Source: Hyphomicrobiaceae bacterium (GTDB lineage Bacteria; Pseudomonadota; Alphaproteobacteria; Rhizobiales; Xanthobacteraceae). Taken from it: a stretch of 50,434 nt of DNA. The first letter of the stretch is position 1; every line of letters begins with the position of its first letter. Under the pieces are notes generated by a model, which did not search any database, was not told the origin of the DNA, and worked only from the letters and a program-made list of their open reading frames with translations. The stretch is taken from NCBI GenBank assembly GCA_021324465.1, contig JAJPJB010000083.1, positions 1 to 50,434 on the forward strand, read 5' to 3'. This document shows positions 10,162-19,249 of this stretch, in pieces. Both the position numbers and the translations under genes were made by a program.

Positions 10162-10875
10162 CTAATGCGCTGCCGCGAGCGCCGCTTCCGCTGCAGCAAC
10201 CGCCTCGGGCGTACCCACATGCATCCACACGCCCTCAAGACGCAGGCCGAACAGTCGGTCTCTCTCGCCGGCGCGGTCGAACAGCAGCGTAAGCGGGAAC
10301 GCGCCTTTCGGCGCGCCGACAAAGAGCGACGGCGAAAGAACGGCGGCTCCGGCATAGATGAACGGCACGACGTCATTCTCGGCGCGGCGGCGCAGGCGTC
10401 CGTCGGGCAGCATTATGTAGTCGCCGCGTCCTGAATAGCCGATGCTGCCCGTGGTCGGGGCCAACAGCAAAAGCGCGTCCATGCGGGCAGAATCGAAGGC
10501 TTCGCCGAGGCGAGCGAAATTGGGCCGGACGCCGTCGAGCCAGAGCGTATCAGAGTTGACCAGAAAGAACGGCGCGTCGCCAAGCTGTGACAGCGCCTTG
10601 GCGATGCCGCCGCCGGTGCCTAGGAGCTCTGCGCGCTCGTCAGAAATCACGATCTGCGGCCGACGCCGTGGCGCGAGATGCTTTTCCAGAGTGTCGGCGA
10701 GATGGTGCACATTGACCACGGCGCGCTCGACGCCGGCATCGGCCAGGCGATCGAGGCCGTAGTCGATCAGCGCCTTGCCGCCGACGGCGACCAGCGGTTT
10801 TGGAATCTGGCCGTTATACGGGCGCATGCGCGTTCCAAGCCCAGCGGCGAGCACGATCGCCCTCTTCGGCATCAT
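10162..10875 (-). CDS. murU: Nucleotidyltransferase, MurU-like (MurNAc-1-phosphate uridylyltransferase family)
   Basis: Sugar-1-phosphate nucleotidyltransferase of about 237 residues with the signature LAAGLGTRMRPY near the N terminus, the substrate lysine in IPKPLVAVGGKALID, and FFLVNSDTLW with the metal-binding aspartate. The size and the position directly after an AmgK-like kinase point to MurU, which makes UDP-MurNAc from MurNAc-1-P in cell-wall recycling. The start at 10875 (MMPKRAIVLAAG) is preferred because GGGGA lies five bases upstream; an ATG at 10896 would add seven residues. It lies 44 bases after the TsaE/AmgK fusion gene, presumably in one operon. A related NTP-transferase (ManC- or RmlA-like) is less likely given the neighbour. 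Confidence 0.82.
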   Translation of the reverse strand: MMPKRAIVLAAGLGTRMRPYNGQIPKPLVAVGGKALIDYGLDRLADAGVERAVVNVHHLADTLEKHLAPRRRPQIVISDERAELLGTGGGIAKALSQLGDAPFFLVNSDTLWLDGVRPNFARLGEAFDSARMDALLLLAPTTGSIGYSGRGDYIMLPDGRLRRRAENDVVPFIYAGAAVLSPSLFVGAPKGAFPLTLLFDRAGERDRLFGLRLEGVWMHVGTPEAVAAAEAALAAAH

Positions 10876-10919
10876 GGCATTCCCCAGCCCGGCCATTTAT
10901 CGCGGTCCGACTCGCCGCA

Positions 10920-12452
10920 TCATAGCCGATTTGGCGGCGGGATATTGGCGGCATACCAGGCCTTTAGGGCAGCGAGCGCGGGATGCGCCAGCGAGCGCTG
11001 CAAATAGTCCCATAGGCGCGGCAGGTGACGCAGATATTGCGGCTTGCCGTCGCGGCGATTAAGGCGCGCGAATATGCCGAGAATCTTGGTCGCGCGTTGC
11101 GCGGCAAGCGTTGCATAAAGCAGCGTGAATTGCGCGGTGTCGAACGACGGGCCCGCGTTGCGGCGCGCCCGTACATATTGCGTCAAAAGAGACATTTCGA
11201 GTGTTTCCGGCACATCGACACGTGCGTCTTGCAGGAGCGAAGCGACGTCGTAGGCGGCAGGACCGATCAGGCTGTCCTGAAAATCGAGGATGCCGACGCG
11301 TGCAATGTCGTCGCGGTCGGCGAGCCACAGCAGATTGGGCGAATGATAGTCGCGCAGCACCCAGGTCGGCGGCGCGTCGATCGCCGGTTGCAGCGCCTCG
11401 CGCCAGAGCGCGGTGAATTCCCTGCGCATGCCGGGTTTGACCGCTGCATCGGCCAGGTACCAGTCGAGCAGCAGCTCGGCCTCGATCAGAAGCGCCTGCA
11501 TGTCATAGCGCGGCAGACGATATTCGAGATGCGAGGCGACCGGCAGCACCTCCGGCAGTCGCCGGCTGTGCAGCGCAGCGAGAAGATCGACGGCCGCGGC
11601 ATAGCGCGCCGCGATTGGCGTCGGCGGCTCACCCGTGACGATGCGCTCCTCACCAAGATCTTCCATGATCAGTAGACCGTGATCGAGGTCGGCATGAAAA
11701 ATCTCCGGTGCCGAGAGCCCTTGCGCGCGCAGCGCCGCCGCTAGCGCCACATAGGGCGCGATGTCTTCGGCAAGGTGCGCGATGGCGCTATAAGGCTTGC
11801 CGTCGCGCACCGGCGGGCCGTCCGGCCGGCGCGGGGCGTTCATCAAAATCGTCGTTTCATCATCACGCCTCAGACGCTCGAAAATCCGCGTCGACGCATC
11901 GCCCTGCATGCGTGTACGAAGCGCCCCGCCGAAGCCAGACGCATCGAGAAAAGAGCGCACGGCCGCGATGCGCTCCGCGCGTGGCGCAAAACTGCCATAG
12001 CCGCTGTAGCGCACGTTGCGCACGTCCCGACCGAGCTGCGGTGCAAGCGTAAAGGTGATGTCGAGCCGATCGGGCGGCAGAAAGCCCGCGGCGCGGTCCG
12101 GCCATTCCATCAGCACGACCGCCCCTTCAGCCAGATCCTCGAAGCCGAGTTCGGCGAGCTCGGCCGCACCCGAAAGCCGATAGAGGTCGGCATGAACCAG
12201 CGTGAACCGCGGCAAATCGTAGGTTTGGATGAGCGTAAATGTCGGGCTTGGCACTTCGATCGTTTCATCACCGGCAAGATAGCGGATCATAGCGCGCGCG
12301 AAGGTCGTCTTCCCGGCGCCGAGATCGCCCGACAGGGTGATGAGGTCGCCTGGCTCGAGTGCGGCGGCGATATCGACCATGAAATGCCAGGTCGCCTGCT
12401 CATTCGCTAACGTCGCGGTAAAGCTTGCGCCACCTCCGGTGGTCAAAAGCAT
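10920..12452 (-). CDS. tsaE: Fusion of TsaE (t6A synthesis ATPase) with an AmgK-like sugar phosphotransferase
   Basis: A 510-residue two-domain protein. Residues 1-~150 are TsaE: P-loop GDLGAGKTTFAR (42-53), SPTFTLIQTY, HADLYRL and VVLMEWPDR, needed for threonylcarbamoyl-A37 tRNA modification with TsaB and TsaD. Residues ~165-510 are an aminoglycoside-phosphotransferase-fold kinase: GDASTRIFERL, LIMEDLGEER, the catalytic loop VLRDYHSPNLLWL (Asp368) and metal loop GILDFQDSLIGP (Asp390), which match AmgK, the anomeric MurNAc/GlcNAc kinase. The frame is continuous, with no internal stop. This domain fusion is known in Rhizobiales and the AmgK substrate is inferred from motifs and from the adjacent MurU-like gene. 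It follows divL by 56 bases. Confidence 0.9.
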   Translation of the reverse strand: MLLTTGGGASFTATLANEQATWHFMVDIAAALEPGDLITLSGDLGAGKTTFARAMIRYLAGDETIEVPSPTFTLIQTYDLPRFTLVHADLYRLSGAAELAELGFEDLAEGAVVLMEWPDRAAGFLPPDRLDITFTLAPQLGRDVRNVRYSGYGSFAPRAERIAAVRSFLDASGFGGALRTRMQGDASTRIFERLRRDDETTILMNAPRRPDGPPVRDGKPYSAIAHLAEDIAPYVALAAALRAQGLSAPEIFHADLDHGLLIMEDLGEERIVTGEPPTPIAARYAAAVDLLAALHSRRLPEVLPVASHLEYRLPRYDMQALLIEAELLLDWYLADAAVKPGMRREFTALWREALQPAIDAPPTWVLRDYHSPNLLWLADRDDIARVGILDFQDSLIGPAAYDVASLLQDARVDVPETLEMSLLTQYVRARRNAGPSFDTAQFTLLYATLAAQRATKILGIFARLNRRDGKPQYLRHLPRLWDYLQRSLAHPALAALKAWYAANIPPPNRL

Positions 12453-12508
12453 GCGCCGGTCCGTATCTCGATATCGCGCTCGAGCATGATCTCTTTTCCC
12501 AATGAGCG

Positions 12509-15016
12509 CTACTCGGCCGCGGTAAGGGCAGCTGCCGTGCCCAGCGGGAATGTGCAGGTGACGGTGGTTCCACGTCCCACGACCGAAGCGATGTTCACGG
12601 TTCCGCCGTGCAGCTCGACAAAGGAGCGCACCAGCGAGAGGCCAATGCCGGGCCCGCGATGGGCCGAGCCGAGCGAATGAGTTTCGAACCAGTCGAACAC
12701 CTTCTCCAGCACATCGGGTGGAATCCCGGGGCCCTGATCAGTGACGGAAAAGAGCACGGCGTCGGAACGCCGCTCGGCTGTCAGTGTAACTGTCCCGCCC
12801 GGCGGCGAAAAGCTTACGGCATTGGCCAACAGGTTGAACAGAATCTGACGCACCCGCAGCTTATCGGCGACGAAGCCGCCGATATTATCGGCCGCCATGA
12901 TGTCGAGTCTGAGGCTTCCGTTTCTCAGCCGGTCCTGCACGCCCTCGGCGGCGGCCGCCATGGTCTCGCGAATATCGACCGGCCCGAGGTTGAGTTGCAT
13001 GCGGCCGGCATCGATTGTTGCAAGGTCAAGGATATTGTTGATCAGCGCAAGCAGCGTATTGGTCGATACCGTGATATAATCAAGATACTCGCGCTGTTTT
13101 TCGCCAAGCGGCCCGGTAGTCGGATCGCTGAGCAAATGCACGAAGCCAATGATATTGGTCAGCGGCGAGCGCAGCTCATAAGATACGTGATGGACGAAAT
13201 CGATCTTGATCTTGTCAGCGTCCTCTAAGGCTTCGTTGCGCTCGCGCAGCGCACGCTCGACATTGACCGAGTCGGTGACATCGTGGAACGTCACCAGCGT
13301 GGCCCCGTCGGGGAGCGGCACGGTAGTCGAATCCACGACGCTGCCGTCGCGGCGCTCGATGCGGCCGGTGGTTGGTTCGCGGCTGTCGATTGCGGTGACC
13401 ACGTCGCGCAGAGCGCGCCAGGCCGGCGCATCGCCGTGCAGTGGCTGGCATAGCGCCGTGATGCGCTCGATATGCGGGCGCTCGACAAGGGCTCCCGCCG
13501 AGAGCTTCCACATCCGGGCGAAGGCGGCATTGTGCAGCCGCAGCCGGCCGTCGCTGCCGAACACGGCGACGCCTTCGGCAAGATTGTCCAGCGTTTCGCC
13601 TTGAACTCGGATCAATTCCTCAAAGCGCCGCTCCAGATCGAGCCGCTCGGTAACATCATGGAACAAATAGGTGACGCCGCCGTCGGGGTTGGGGGTCGTG
13701 ACCACGCGCAATGTGCGCCCGCCGGGCAAATGCCAAGTGTATTCCTTGGCTTCGATGGCGCGATACGCCTCGTGCAGCTGCGCCTTCCACTGCCGAAAAT
13801 CCTGCTCTTCTGGCAATTTGCGCGCCGTCCGCAGCACGTCGATGACCGCTGAATCCGTTGGCCCCTGATCGAGGAACGCCGCATCGAGGTCCCACAGCCC
13901 GCGATAGGCGGCATTGTAGAATGTCAGCCGGTGATCGGGACCGAACATGGCGACACCGGTCGAAAGCTGATCGAGCGTGCGACGATGGGCATCGGCAAGC
14001 CGCGCGAGTGCGCTGCGCATCATGTCCGCTTCGGTGACATCAAACGCGATACCGGTGCTGCCCGAGTCCGCGCGCAAGTCCATGACGTCGAAGGTCCGCC
14101 GCGTTCCGGCAGCAATGGCGCGGACGCGCCCGCCAAAACTGCCAACATTCATGCGCGCCTGCGCAATGGTTTCGCGCACGGCGTTGTCGAGGAGTTCGAG
14201 CCGTCGCTTTAAGGCATCGGCGGGATTTTTGGCCTCCACGGCGCGCGCATAGGCGGAATTGACGAAGATCAGCTGTCCGCTCGCATCGCGCGCCCATACC
14301 GGGCAATCGAGCTTGTCGATCAGCGCCCGCAGCGGCGCCGTTTCAGCCGCCAATCGTTCGTAGCGGGAGACAATCTCGACCAGTTCGCGCTTGATGCCGC
14401 TTGCGTCCTTCAGACGCAGCACCGCCCGCCCGCCAATGGCGCGGCCAATCGCTTCGATCGGCTGACCCGACAAGGTGGTGAGCGTCATGGAGAACGCTTC
14501 GCCGCTGGTGCGCAATCCCTCGACGGCGCGTTCCATCGCGCGCGCTTTGCCGGCGTCGAGCCAGCTGCCGAAGGCCAGGAGGCGGTGTGATGCAGATGCG
14601 CCTACCGCGCTTGGATCGCCCTCCACCGTTGGCTCGTCGGAGTCGACTGGCCAAACCACCACCACTTGCGGCTCCGAGCGCATCAGCGCATGGGCGCGGT
14701 CGAGCTCCTCGCGCAAACTGGCAATCTCCTCACGCGACCAGGCCTCGAGCCGTGCGGCGCGCGCGCGTGTGCGCACCAGCATGATCGCAGTGACGACGGC
14801 AAACAGCACGACGCCGCAGACCAGCGCGATGAACGCCAACTGATGCTGATCGATGCTGTTTTGCGCGGTGAGAACCAATTCATGGAGGGCCAGCGAGGAA
14901 CGGTCGGCGGCGCCGGCAGAAAGCGGCGAGGAGACGCCAATTGCCGCAAGGAATCCGCTTCCTCGCGCGTGCCGCCGCTGCGCCCTGCTCCGGCCCGTCC
15001 GGATCGTGTCCGGCAT
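12509..15016 (-). CDS. divL: DivL-like PAS-domain pseudo-histidine kinase (Tyr at the phospho-site)
   Basis: 835 residues: a short N-terminal segment, one membrane helix at about 61-81 (AFIALVCGVVLFAVVTAIMLV region), three PAS-like segments (about 250-330, 345-460, 475-590, each with a pattern like GVAMFGPDHRLTFYNAAY), a HisKA-type dimer domain and a HATPase domain (NLLANAVSFSPPGG, DQGPGIPP, GPGIGLSLVRSF). The H-box reads HHVSYELRSPLT: the expected phospho-histidine is Tyr613 (TAT codon at 13178-13180). This is the hallmark of DivL, which in Caulobacter binds DivK and controls CckA in the cell cycle. The tsaE neighbour fits DivL. An ordinary kinase with a lost histidine cannot be fully excluded. 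Confidence 0.87.
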   Translation of the reverse strand: MPDTIRTGRSRAQRRHARGSGFLAAIGVSSPLSAGAADRSSLALHELVLTAQNSIDQHQLAFIALVCGVVLFAVVTAIMLVRTRARAARLEAWSREEIASLREELDRAHALMRSEPQVVVVWPVDSDEPTVEGDPSAVGASASHRLLAFGSWLDAGKARAMERAVEGLRTSGEAFSMTLTTLSGQPIEAIGRAIGGRAVLRLKDASGIKRELVEIVSRYERLAAETAPLRALIDKLDCPVWARDASGQLIFVNSAYARAVEAKNPADALKRRLELLDNAVRETIAQARMNVGSFGGRVRAIAAGTRRTFDVMDLRADSGSTGIAFDVTEADMMRSALARLADAHRRTLDQLSTGVAMFGPDHRLTFYNAAYRGLWDLDAAFLDQGPTDSAVIDVLRTARKLPEEQDFRQWKAQLHEAYRAIEAKEYTWHLPGGRTLRVVTTPNPDGGVTYLFHDVTERLDLERRFEELIRVQGETLDNLAEGVAVFGSDGRLRLHNAAFARMWKLSAGALVERPHIERITALCQPLHGDAPAWRALRDVVTAIDSREPTTGRIERRDGSVVDSTTVPLPDGATLVTFHDVTDSVNVERALRERNEALEDADKIKIDFVHHVSYELRSPLTNIIGFVHLLSDPTTGPLGEKQREYLDYITVSTNTLLALINNILDLATIDAGRMQLNLGPVDIRETMAAAAEGVQDRLRNGSLRLDIMAADNIGGFVADKLRVRQILFNLLANAVSFSPPGGTVTLTAERRSDAVLFSVTDQGPGIPPDVLEKVFDWFETHSLGSAHRGPGIGLSLVRSFVELHGGTVNIASVVGRGTTVTCTFPLGTAAALTAAE

Positions 15017-15147
15017 GCCCCTTCGCCTCTACTGGCTGGCACCCGCCATACCGCCAGCGATCCGTCGCGGGGCGAGCCCGCGAATCGCTTGACTTTACTC
15101 TCAAGGTGAATCGTGCCGAAAGAGTCCAGATCGTGAACGATGCTGCC

Positions 15148-15585
15148 TCAGCCGCGTACGGCGGCTTTCGCCGCTGGCTTGCCTAGAGCTTGCGCATCGC
15201 GCGCCAGGTCTTCGAGGTTGATGCGGGATAGTGCGACGCCGAATTCCTGCTCGGCGTGCGCCATGGCCGGCAGCACAATCTTGGTCAAAAGGTCAGAGCC
15301 GCCGTGTGGCTCGGCCGCCTCCTCGACGGTGCCGGCCGCGCGCAAAATATCATTGGCGGTCACGCGCCGGCGGTCGCGTGCGAGCTCATAACCGCCACGC
15401 GGCCCACGAATGCCTTTAAGAATTCCGCAACGCACAAGCGCCTGCAGGACAGGTTCGAGGTGGCGCGGCGGCAGACCGTGTCGGGCGGCGAGCGTCTTCG
15501 CAGAGACAGGCTGGCCATGCGTCTGCAGGGCCACATCAATCACTGCAGCAATAGCGAGAACTCCTTTGCGCGGGAGCAGAGGCAT
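15148..15585 (-). CDS. Rrf2 family transcriptional regulator
   Basis: 145 residues with an N-terminal winged helix (KTLAARHGLPPRHLEPVLQ recognition region, then GILKGIRGPRGGYELAR wing), the Rrf2 pattern. Most of the family bind iron-sulfur clusters through three cysteines near residues 90-105; here the only cysteine is at about 53 (LVRCGIL), so a classic IscR/RirA/NsrR cluster is not possible and sensing must differ. The ATG at 15585 gives a full domain. It lies 95 bases after dut in the same direction and 131 bases before divL. The upstream gap holds an inverted repeat that could be its own operator. The target genes are unknown. Confidence 0.88.
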   Translation of the reverse strand: MPLLPRKGVLAIAAVIDVALQTHGQPVSAKTLAARHGLPPRHLEPVLQALVRCGILKGIRGPRGGYELARDRRRVTANDILRAAGTVEEAAEPHGGSDLLTKIVLPAMAHAEQEFGVALSRINLEDLARDAQALGKPAAKAAVRG

Positions 15586-15622
15586 CGATGGGGAACGTCG
15601 CTGGGCGGAAAATTGTTTCGAT

Positions 15623-15637
15623 AGCTTCGACTAAGCT
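15623..15637. promoter_or_regulatory. Inverted repeat upstream of the Rrf2 gene
   Basis: AGCTT-CGACT-AAGCT, perfect 5-bp arms, about 40 bases before the Rrf2 start; an AT-rich stretch (TTGTAATATAGTA read on the minus strand) lies just beyond. Autoregulation would place an operator here. This is only a position-based guess. Confidence 0.3.
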
Positions 15638-15680
15638 GGTACTATATTACAACTGACCCGCGGTCCAGATGAACTGCAAT

Positions 15681-16166
15681 TTAGTCGCGCTTGTCGACAG
15701 TGTTTGTTGTCGTACCGGTGGAACCGAAGCCGGATGCGTTTCGCTCAGTCAGGTCTAGACTGGCACATTCAACAAGAGTCGCCTGTATAATTGGCGCAAC
15801 GACTAGCTGCGCAATGCGCGCGCCACGCTGAATGACGAACGGCTTGGTGCCGAGATTTACAAGAATGACTTGTATTTCTCCACGGTAATCGGCATCGATC
15901 GTTCCGGGCGCGTTGAGTACGGTCACGCCTTCACGGATAGCAAGTCCCGACCGCGGTCTGACCTGTGCCTCATAGCCTGGCGGCACCGCGATCGCGACGC
16001 CTGTCGGAATGAGCGCGCGGCTTCCGGGCGCTATCTCGATCGGCGCCTCGGTGGGGACAGCGGCATGCAGATCGAGACCTGCTGCGAGCTTGCTTTGATA
16101 GGTCGGCAACGGCAGATCGGCCCCGTGCGGCAGGCGCATGATGCTCAGCGTGATGGTCAAGGTCAC
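15681..16166 (-). CDS. dut: dUTP diphosphatase
   Basis: Hydrolyses dUTP to dUMP, keeping uracil out of DNA and feeding thymidylate synthesis; acts as a trimer. All five motifs are visible: AAGLDLHA, PRSGLAI, GTIDADYRGEIQVILVN, GARIAQLVV and the P-loop-like RNASGFGSTG near the C terminus. The start is a GTG at 16166 whose GTGA overlaps the coaBC stop, suggesting coupled translation, and it gives a usual length of 161. An ATG nine codons later (16139) would remove part of the first strand. coaBC-dut is a common alphaproteobacterial pair. Confidence 0.96.
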   Translation of the reverse strand: MTLTITLSIMRLPHGADLPLPTYQSKLAAGLDLHAAVPTEAPIEIAPGSRALIPTGVAIAVPPGYEAQVRPRSGLAIREGVTVLNAPGTIDADYRGEIQVILVNLGTKPFVIQRGARIAQLVVAPIIQATLVECASLDLTERNASGFGSTGTTTNTVDKRD

Positions 16167-17614
16167 GGTCCTGCGGCGTCAAGATCCTTCAACGACCGGG
16201 CAATGCGCTGCACGAGCATGCGCGCGACATCGCCCTTGGACTGCGGCGGCCAATTCTCCACCCCGCCGGCGCTGACCAGATGAACCGTGTTGCTGTCGCC
16301 GCCCATAACACCCGTTTCAGGCGAGACGTCATTGGCCACGATCCAGTCGCAGCCTTTCTTCGCGAGCTTTGCCCGGGCATTCGCAATCACATCATGGGTC
16401 TCAGCCGCGAATCCGATGACAAGGCGCGGTCGGTTCGCCTGCCGATGGGCAATGGTGGACAGAATGTCGGGGTTTTCGACAAGCTTCAGCGCCGGGCTCC
16501 GGTCCTGCTGCTTCTTGATCTTATGGTCGCTTGGCTGTTCAGCGCGCCAATCGGCGACGGCGGCGGCGAAGATTGCGACGTCCGCCGGCAACGCGCGTTC
16601 GACCGCTTGGAGCATCTGCCGCGCGGTTTCGATCTTGACGACATCGACCCCGGGCGGATCGGGCAGACTGACTGGGCCGCTCACCAGCACGACGTCGGCG
16701 CCGGCCGCGGCGGCCGCCGCGGCGATGGCGTGGCCCTGCTTGCCCGAAGAGCGGTTGGCGATGAAGCGCACCGGGTCGATGGGCTCATTTGTGGGACCGG
16801 ACGTGACCAGCACACGTCGGCCGGTCAGCAATCGGGTACCGTGCAGGACCAGCTCGGCGGCGGCAACGATCTCGAGCGGCTCAGCCATGCGGCCGACGCC
16901 ACCTTCACCGCGCTCGGCCATTTCGCCGACATTGGGACCGACGACGTGAACACCGTCGGTCGTAAGCTGCGCCAGGTTGCGTTGGGTCGCCTTGGCAGCC
17001 CACATTTGCGGATTCATCGCCGGCGCGATCAGGATCGGCTTATCGGTCGCTAAAAGGACCGCGCTTGCGAGATCGTCGGCGTGGCCGCCGGCCATTTTCG
17101 CCAGCAAATCGGCGGTCGCGGGCGCCACCACGATGAGATCGGTGTCGCGGGCGAGGCGAATGTGGCCGACATCGAATTCGCTTTTGGGATCGAACAGATC
17201 GGTGTGGACATGATTGCCGCACAGCGCGCCGGCAGCCAGCGGCGTGACGAAATGCTGCGCGGCCGCGGTCAGAATGCAGCGCACAAGGATGCTGCGGTCT
17301 TGCAGTCGGCGAATAAGATCGAGCGATTTGTAGGCGGCAATGCCACCACCGACGATGAGAACGAGGCGATGGCGGTCGGCCGCTTCGGAGCGGAGCCCTG
17401 GTTCGGCCCGGCTCCCAGTCGAAGCGCGCCGCGGCTCAGCAAGCGCTGGATTCGGCGGATTGATCAGGTCGCGCGCGTCGCACACCGTTTCCTGGGCCGC
17501 TTCGCGCAGGATCATGCGAATCTCGTCTTCCATCGAACGGCCATGCCGGGCGGCGCGCAGCCGCAGCAGCCGTTTCAGCGTGTCGTCGAGCTGGCGGACG
17601 GTGAGACTGGCCAT
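16163..17614 (-). CDS. coaBC: CoaBC (phosphopantothenoylcysteine synthetase/decarboxylase) with an N-terminal ribbon-helix-helix domain
   Basis: Two steps of coenzyme A synthesis. The CoaC half has [16 protein letters not shown], the catalytic histidine in [20 protein letters not shown] (His151) and the PAMNPQMW loop. The CoaB half has [39 protein letters not shown] and GFAAETHD. Unusually, residues 1-40 ([20 protein letters not shown] and the following [12 protein letters not shown]) look like a FitA/Arc-type ribbon-helix-helix DNA-binding domain, joined by a ~40-residue linker. The ATG at 17614 has AGGA eight bases upstream. Between it and the CoaC domain there is no stop and no ATG followed by a good start context, though a GTG at codon 44 preceded by AGGAAAC could serve as an internal start. 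Overlaps dut by four bases. Confidence 0.93.
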   Translation of the reverse strand: MASLTVRQLDDTLKRLLRLRAARHGRSMEDEIRMILREAAQETVCDARDLINPPNPALAEPRRASTGSRAEPGLRSEAADRHRLVLIVGGGIAAYKSLDLIRRLQDRSILVRCILTAAAQHFVTPLAAGALCGNHVHTDLFDPKSEFDVGHIRLARDTDLIVVAPATADLLAKMAGGHADDLASAVLLATDKPILIAPAMNPQMWAAKATQRNLAQLTTDGVHVVGPNVGEMAERGEGGVGRMAEPLEIVAAAELVLHGTRLLTGRRVLVTSGPTNEPIDPVRFIANRSSGKQGHAIAAAAAAAGADVVLVSGPVSLPDPPGVDVVKIETARQMLQAVERALPADVAIFAAAVADWRAEQPSDHKIKKQQDRSPALKLVENPDILSTIAHRQANRPRLVIGFAAETHDVIANARAKLAKKGCDWIVANDVSPETGVMGGDSNTVHLVSAGGVENWPPQSKGDVARMLVQRIARSLKDLDAAGP

Positions 17615-17677
17615 GACAATAGTCCTAACCTGCGCAAAAGGAATAGCAGACCTATGATTGCATCGCAATCACTGCAA

Positions 17678-19249
17678 TCAAAGCCGCATGCCAATGATCA
17701 CCGCCAGCAGCGCCGCAATCACCCACAGCGCGGCCACCAGCCAATAGCCGCGTCGCCGCTCGGTCTTGTCGAGTTCGGCGATGGTCTGCGGCGACAGAAC
17801 CAGGCCATCGCGGGTGATCTCATCGAGCTGGTCGAGCACCCGGGCGCCCCGCATGAGCAGCCCCGGCGCGCTGCCCACAAAGCGGCCGATCTCGGCGGCG
17901 CCTTCGGCCGCGGTTTCCAGGCGCCCGACCAGGCCGAGATTGCGCGCCATCCATTCGCGCACCACAGGCTCCGCCGTGCTCCACATGTCGAGCTTGGGGT
18001 CCATCGCGCGGGCCACGCCTTCGACGACGACCATGGTCTTCTGCAGCAGCAACAGTTCCGGCCGCGTGCGCATGTCAAACAGGCCGGTCACTTCGAACAA
18101 CAGCGACAGCAGCTTCGCCATCGAAATATCTTCGGCGGTGCGATTATGGATCGGCTCGCCGATGGCGCGGATCGCTTGCGCAAAGCTTTCGACAGAGTGA
18201 TGCCGTGGCACATAGCCGGCTTCGAAATGGATCTCCGCGGTCCGATGATAATCGCGGGTAATGAAACCGTGCAGAATTTCGGCGAGGAACAACCGCTCCT
18301 TGACGCCCAGCCGACCCATGATCCCGAAGTCAACGGCGATCAGGCGGCCCTCTTCATCGACAAACAGATTGCCCGGATGCATGTCGGCATGGAAAAAACC
18401 GTCGCGCAGGGCGTGGCGGAGAAAAGTCTGAATGAGGTTGCGGCCAAGCCGGCGCAAATCATGGCCTCGGGCCTGCAGCCGCGCGCGGTCGGACAGCGGC
18501 ACCCCTTCGATCCATTCGAGTGTCAGCACTTCCTTGGTGGTGCGATCCCAGTCAACTGCCGGCACCCGGAAATCTGGATCGTCCTTGGTGTTCTCCGCCA
18601 TTTCCGATAGCGCCGCCGCCTCGAGGCGAAAATCCATCTCGAGCAGGACGGTACGGCGCAGCGTGTCGACGACTTCGACCAGCCGCAGCCGTTGCGCCTC
18701 CGCCGACACGCGTTCGGCGCGCTCCGCCGCATAGGTAAATGCGGCGAGATCGGCATGAAAGCGCTGCTCGATGCCGGGCCGCAGCACTTTGACGGCGACC
18801 GGGCGCGGCTCGTCTCGCCCCGCAACCGTCGCGCGATGCACCTGCGCGATCGAAGCCGCGGCAATCGCCGGGCCGAAACTCAGATAGACCGCACTGAGCG
18901 GCTTTTCGAAGGAGGCTGCGACAGCCGCCTCGGCCGCTTCTTGCGCAAACGGCGGCATCTGATCCTGCAGCCGCTCGAGGTCGCGCGCCAGTCGGTCGCC
19001 GACGACATCGGGTCGGGTCGCCAGGAACTGGCCAAGCTTCACATAGCTCGGGCCGAGCCGCGCCAATGCCGCCGAGAGGCGCACGTCAGTGCCGTCTTTG
19101 GCCGGCCGCTCGAACATGCGCGCGAGCCGCAGCAGCGGCCGCGCCGGTACCGGGACCATGGTCGGCTCGATCACGCCAAGCACGCCTTCGCGCGCAAACA
19201 CAAAGCCGGCGCGGGCCAGACGGATCAGATGCGCGGGTGCGGAGATCAC
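17678..19249 (-). CDS. ubiB: Ubiquinone biosynthesis ATPase/kinase-like protein UbiB
   Basis: Membrane-anchored member of the ABC1/ADCK family required for ubiquinone synthesis. Of 523 residues: KxGQ motif KLGQ (71-74), the alanine-rich loop [11 protein letters not shown] (~130-140) that replaces a glycine loop, the lysine in VAVKVLRP (154), catalytic HADMHPGNL (287-295) and AVDFG (~305-309). A C-terminal transmembrane helix ([20 protein letters not shown], about 498-518) fits the family. The GTG start at 19249 overlaps the ubiE stop (GTGA), so the two are probably coupled. It is followed after 63 bases by coaBC. Confidence 0.96.
   Translation of the reverse strand: MISAPAHLIRLARAGFVFAREGVLGVIEPTMVPVPARPLLRLARMFERPAKDGTDVRLSAALARLGPSYVKLGQFLATRPDVVGDRLARDLERLQDQMPPFAQEAAEAAVAASFEKPLSAVYLSFGPAIAAASIAQVHRATVAGRDEPRPVAVKVLRPGIEQRFHADLAAFTYAAERAERVSAEAQRLRLVEVVDTLRRTVLLEMDFRLEAAALSEMAENTKDDPDFRVPAVDWDRTTKEVLTLEWIEGVPLSDRARLQARGHDLRRLGRNLIQTFLRHALRDGFFHADMHPGNLFVDEEGRLIAVDFGIMGRLGVKERLFLAEILHGFITRDYHRTAEIHFEAGYVPRHHSVESFAQAIRAIGEPIHNRTAEDISMAKLLSLLFEVTGLFDMRTRPELLLLQKTMVVVEGVARAMDPKLDMWSTAEPVVREWMARNLGLVGRLETAAEGAAEIGRFVGSAPGLLMRGARVLDQLDEITRDGLVLSPQTIAELDKTERRRGYWLVAALWVIAALLAVIIGMRL

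Noticed and set aside
16163-17614. A toxin-antitoxin pair at the start of coaBC
   Set aside because: Only a fused ribbon-helix-helix segment exists; no PIN or other toxin gene is adjacent on either strand.
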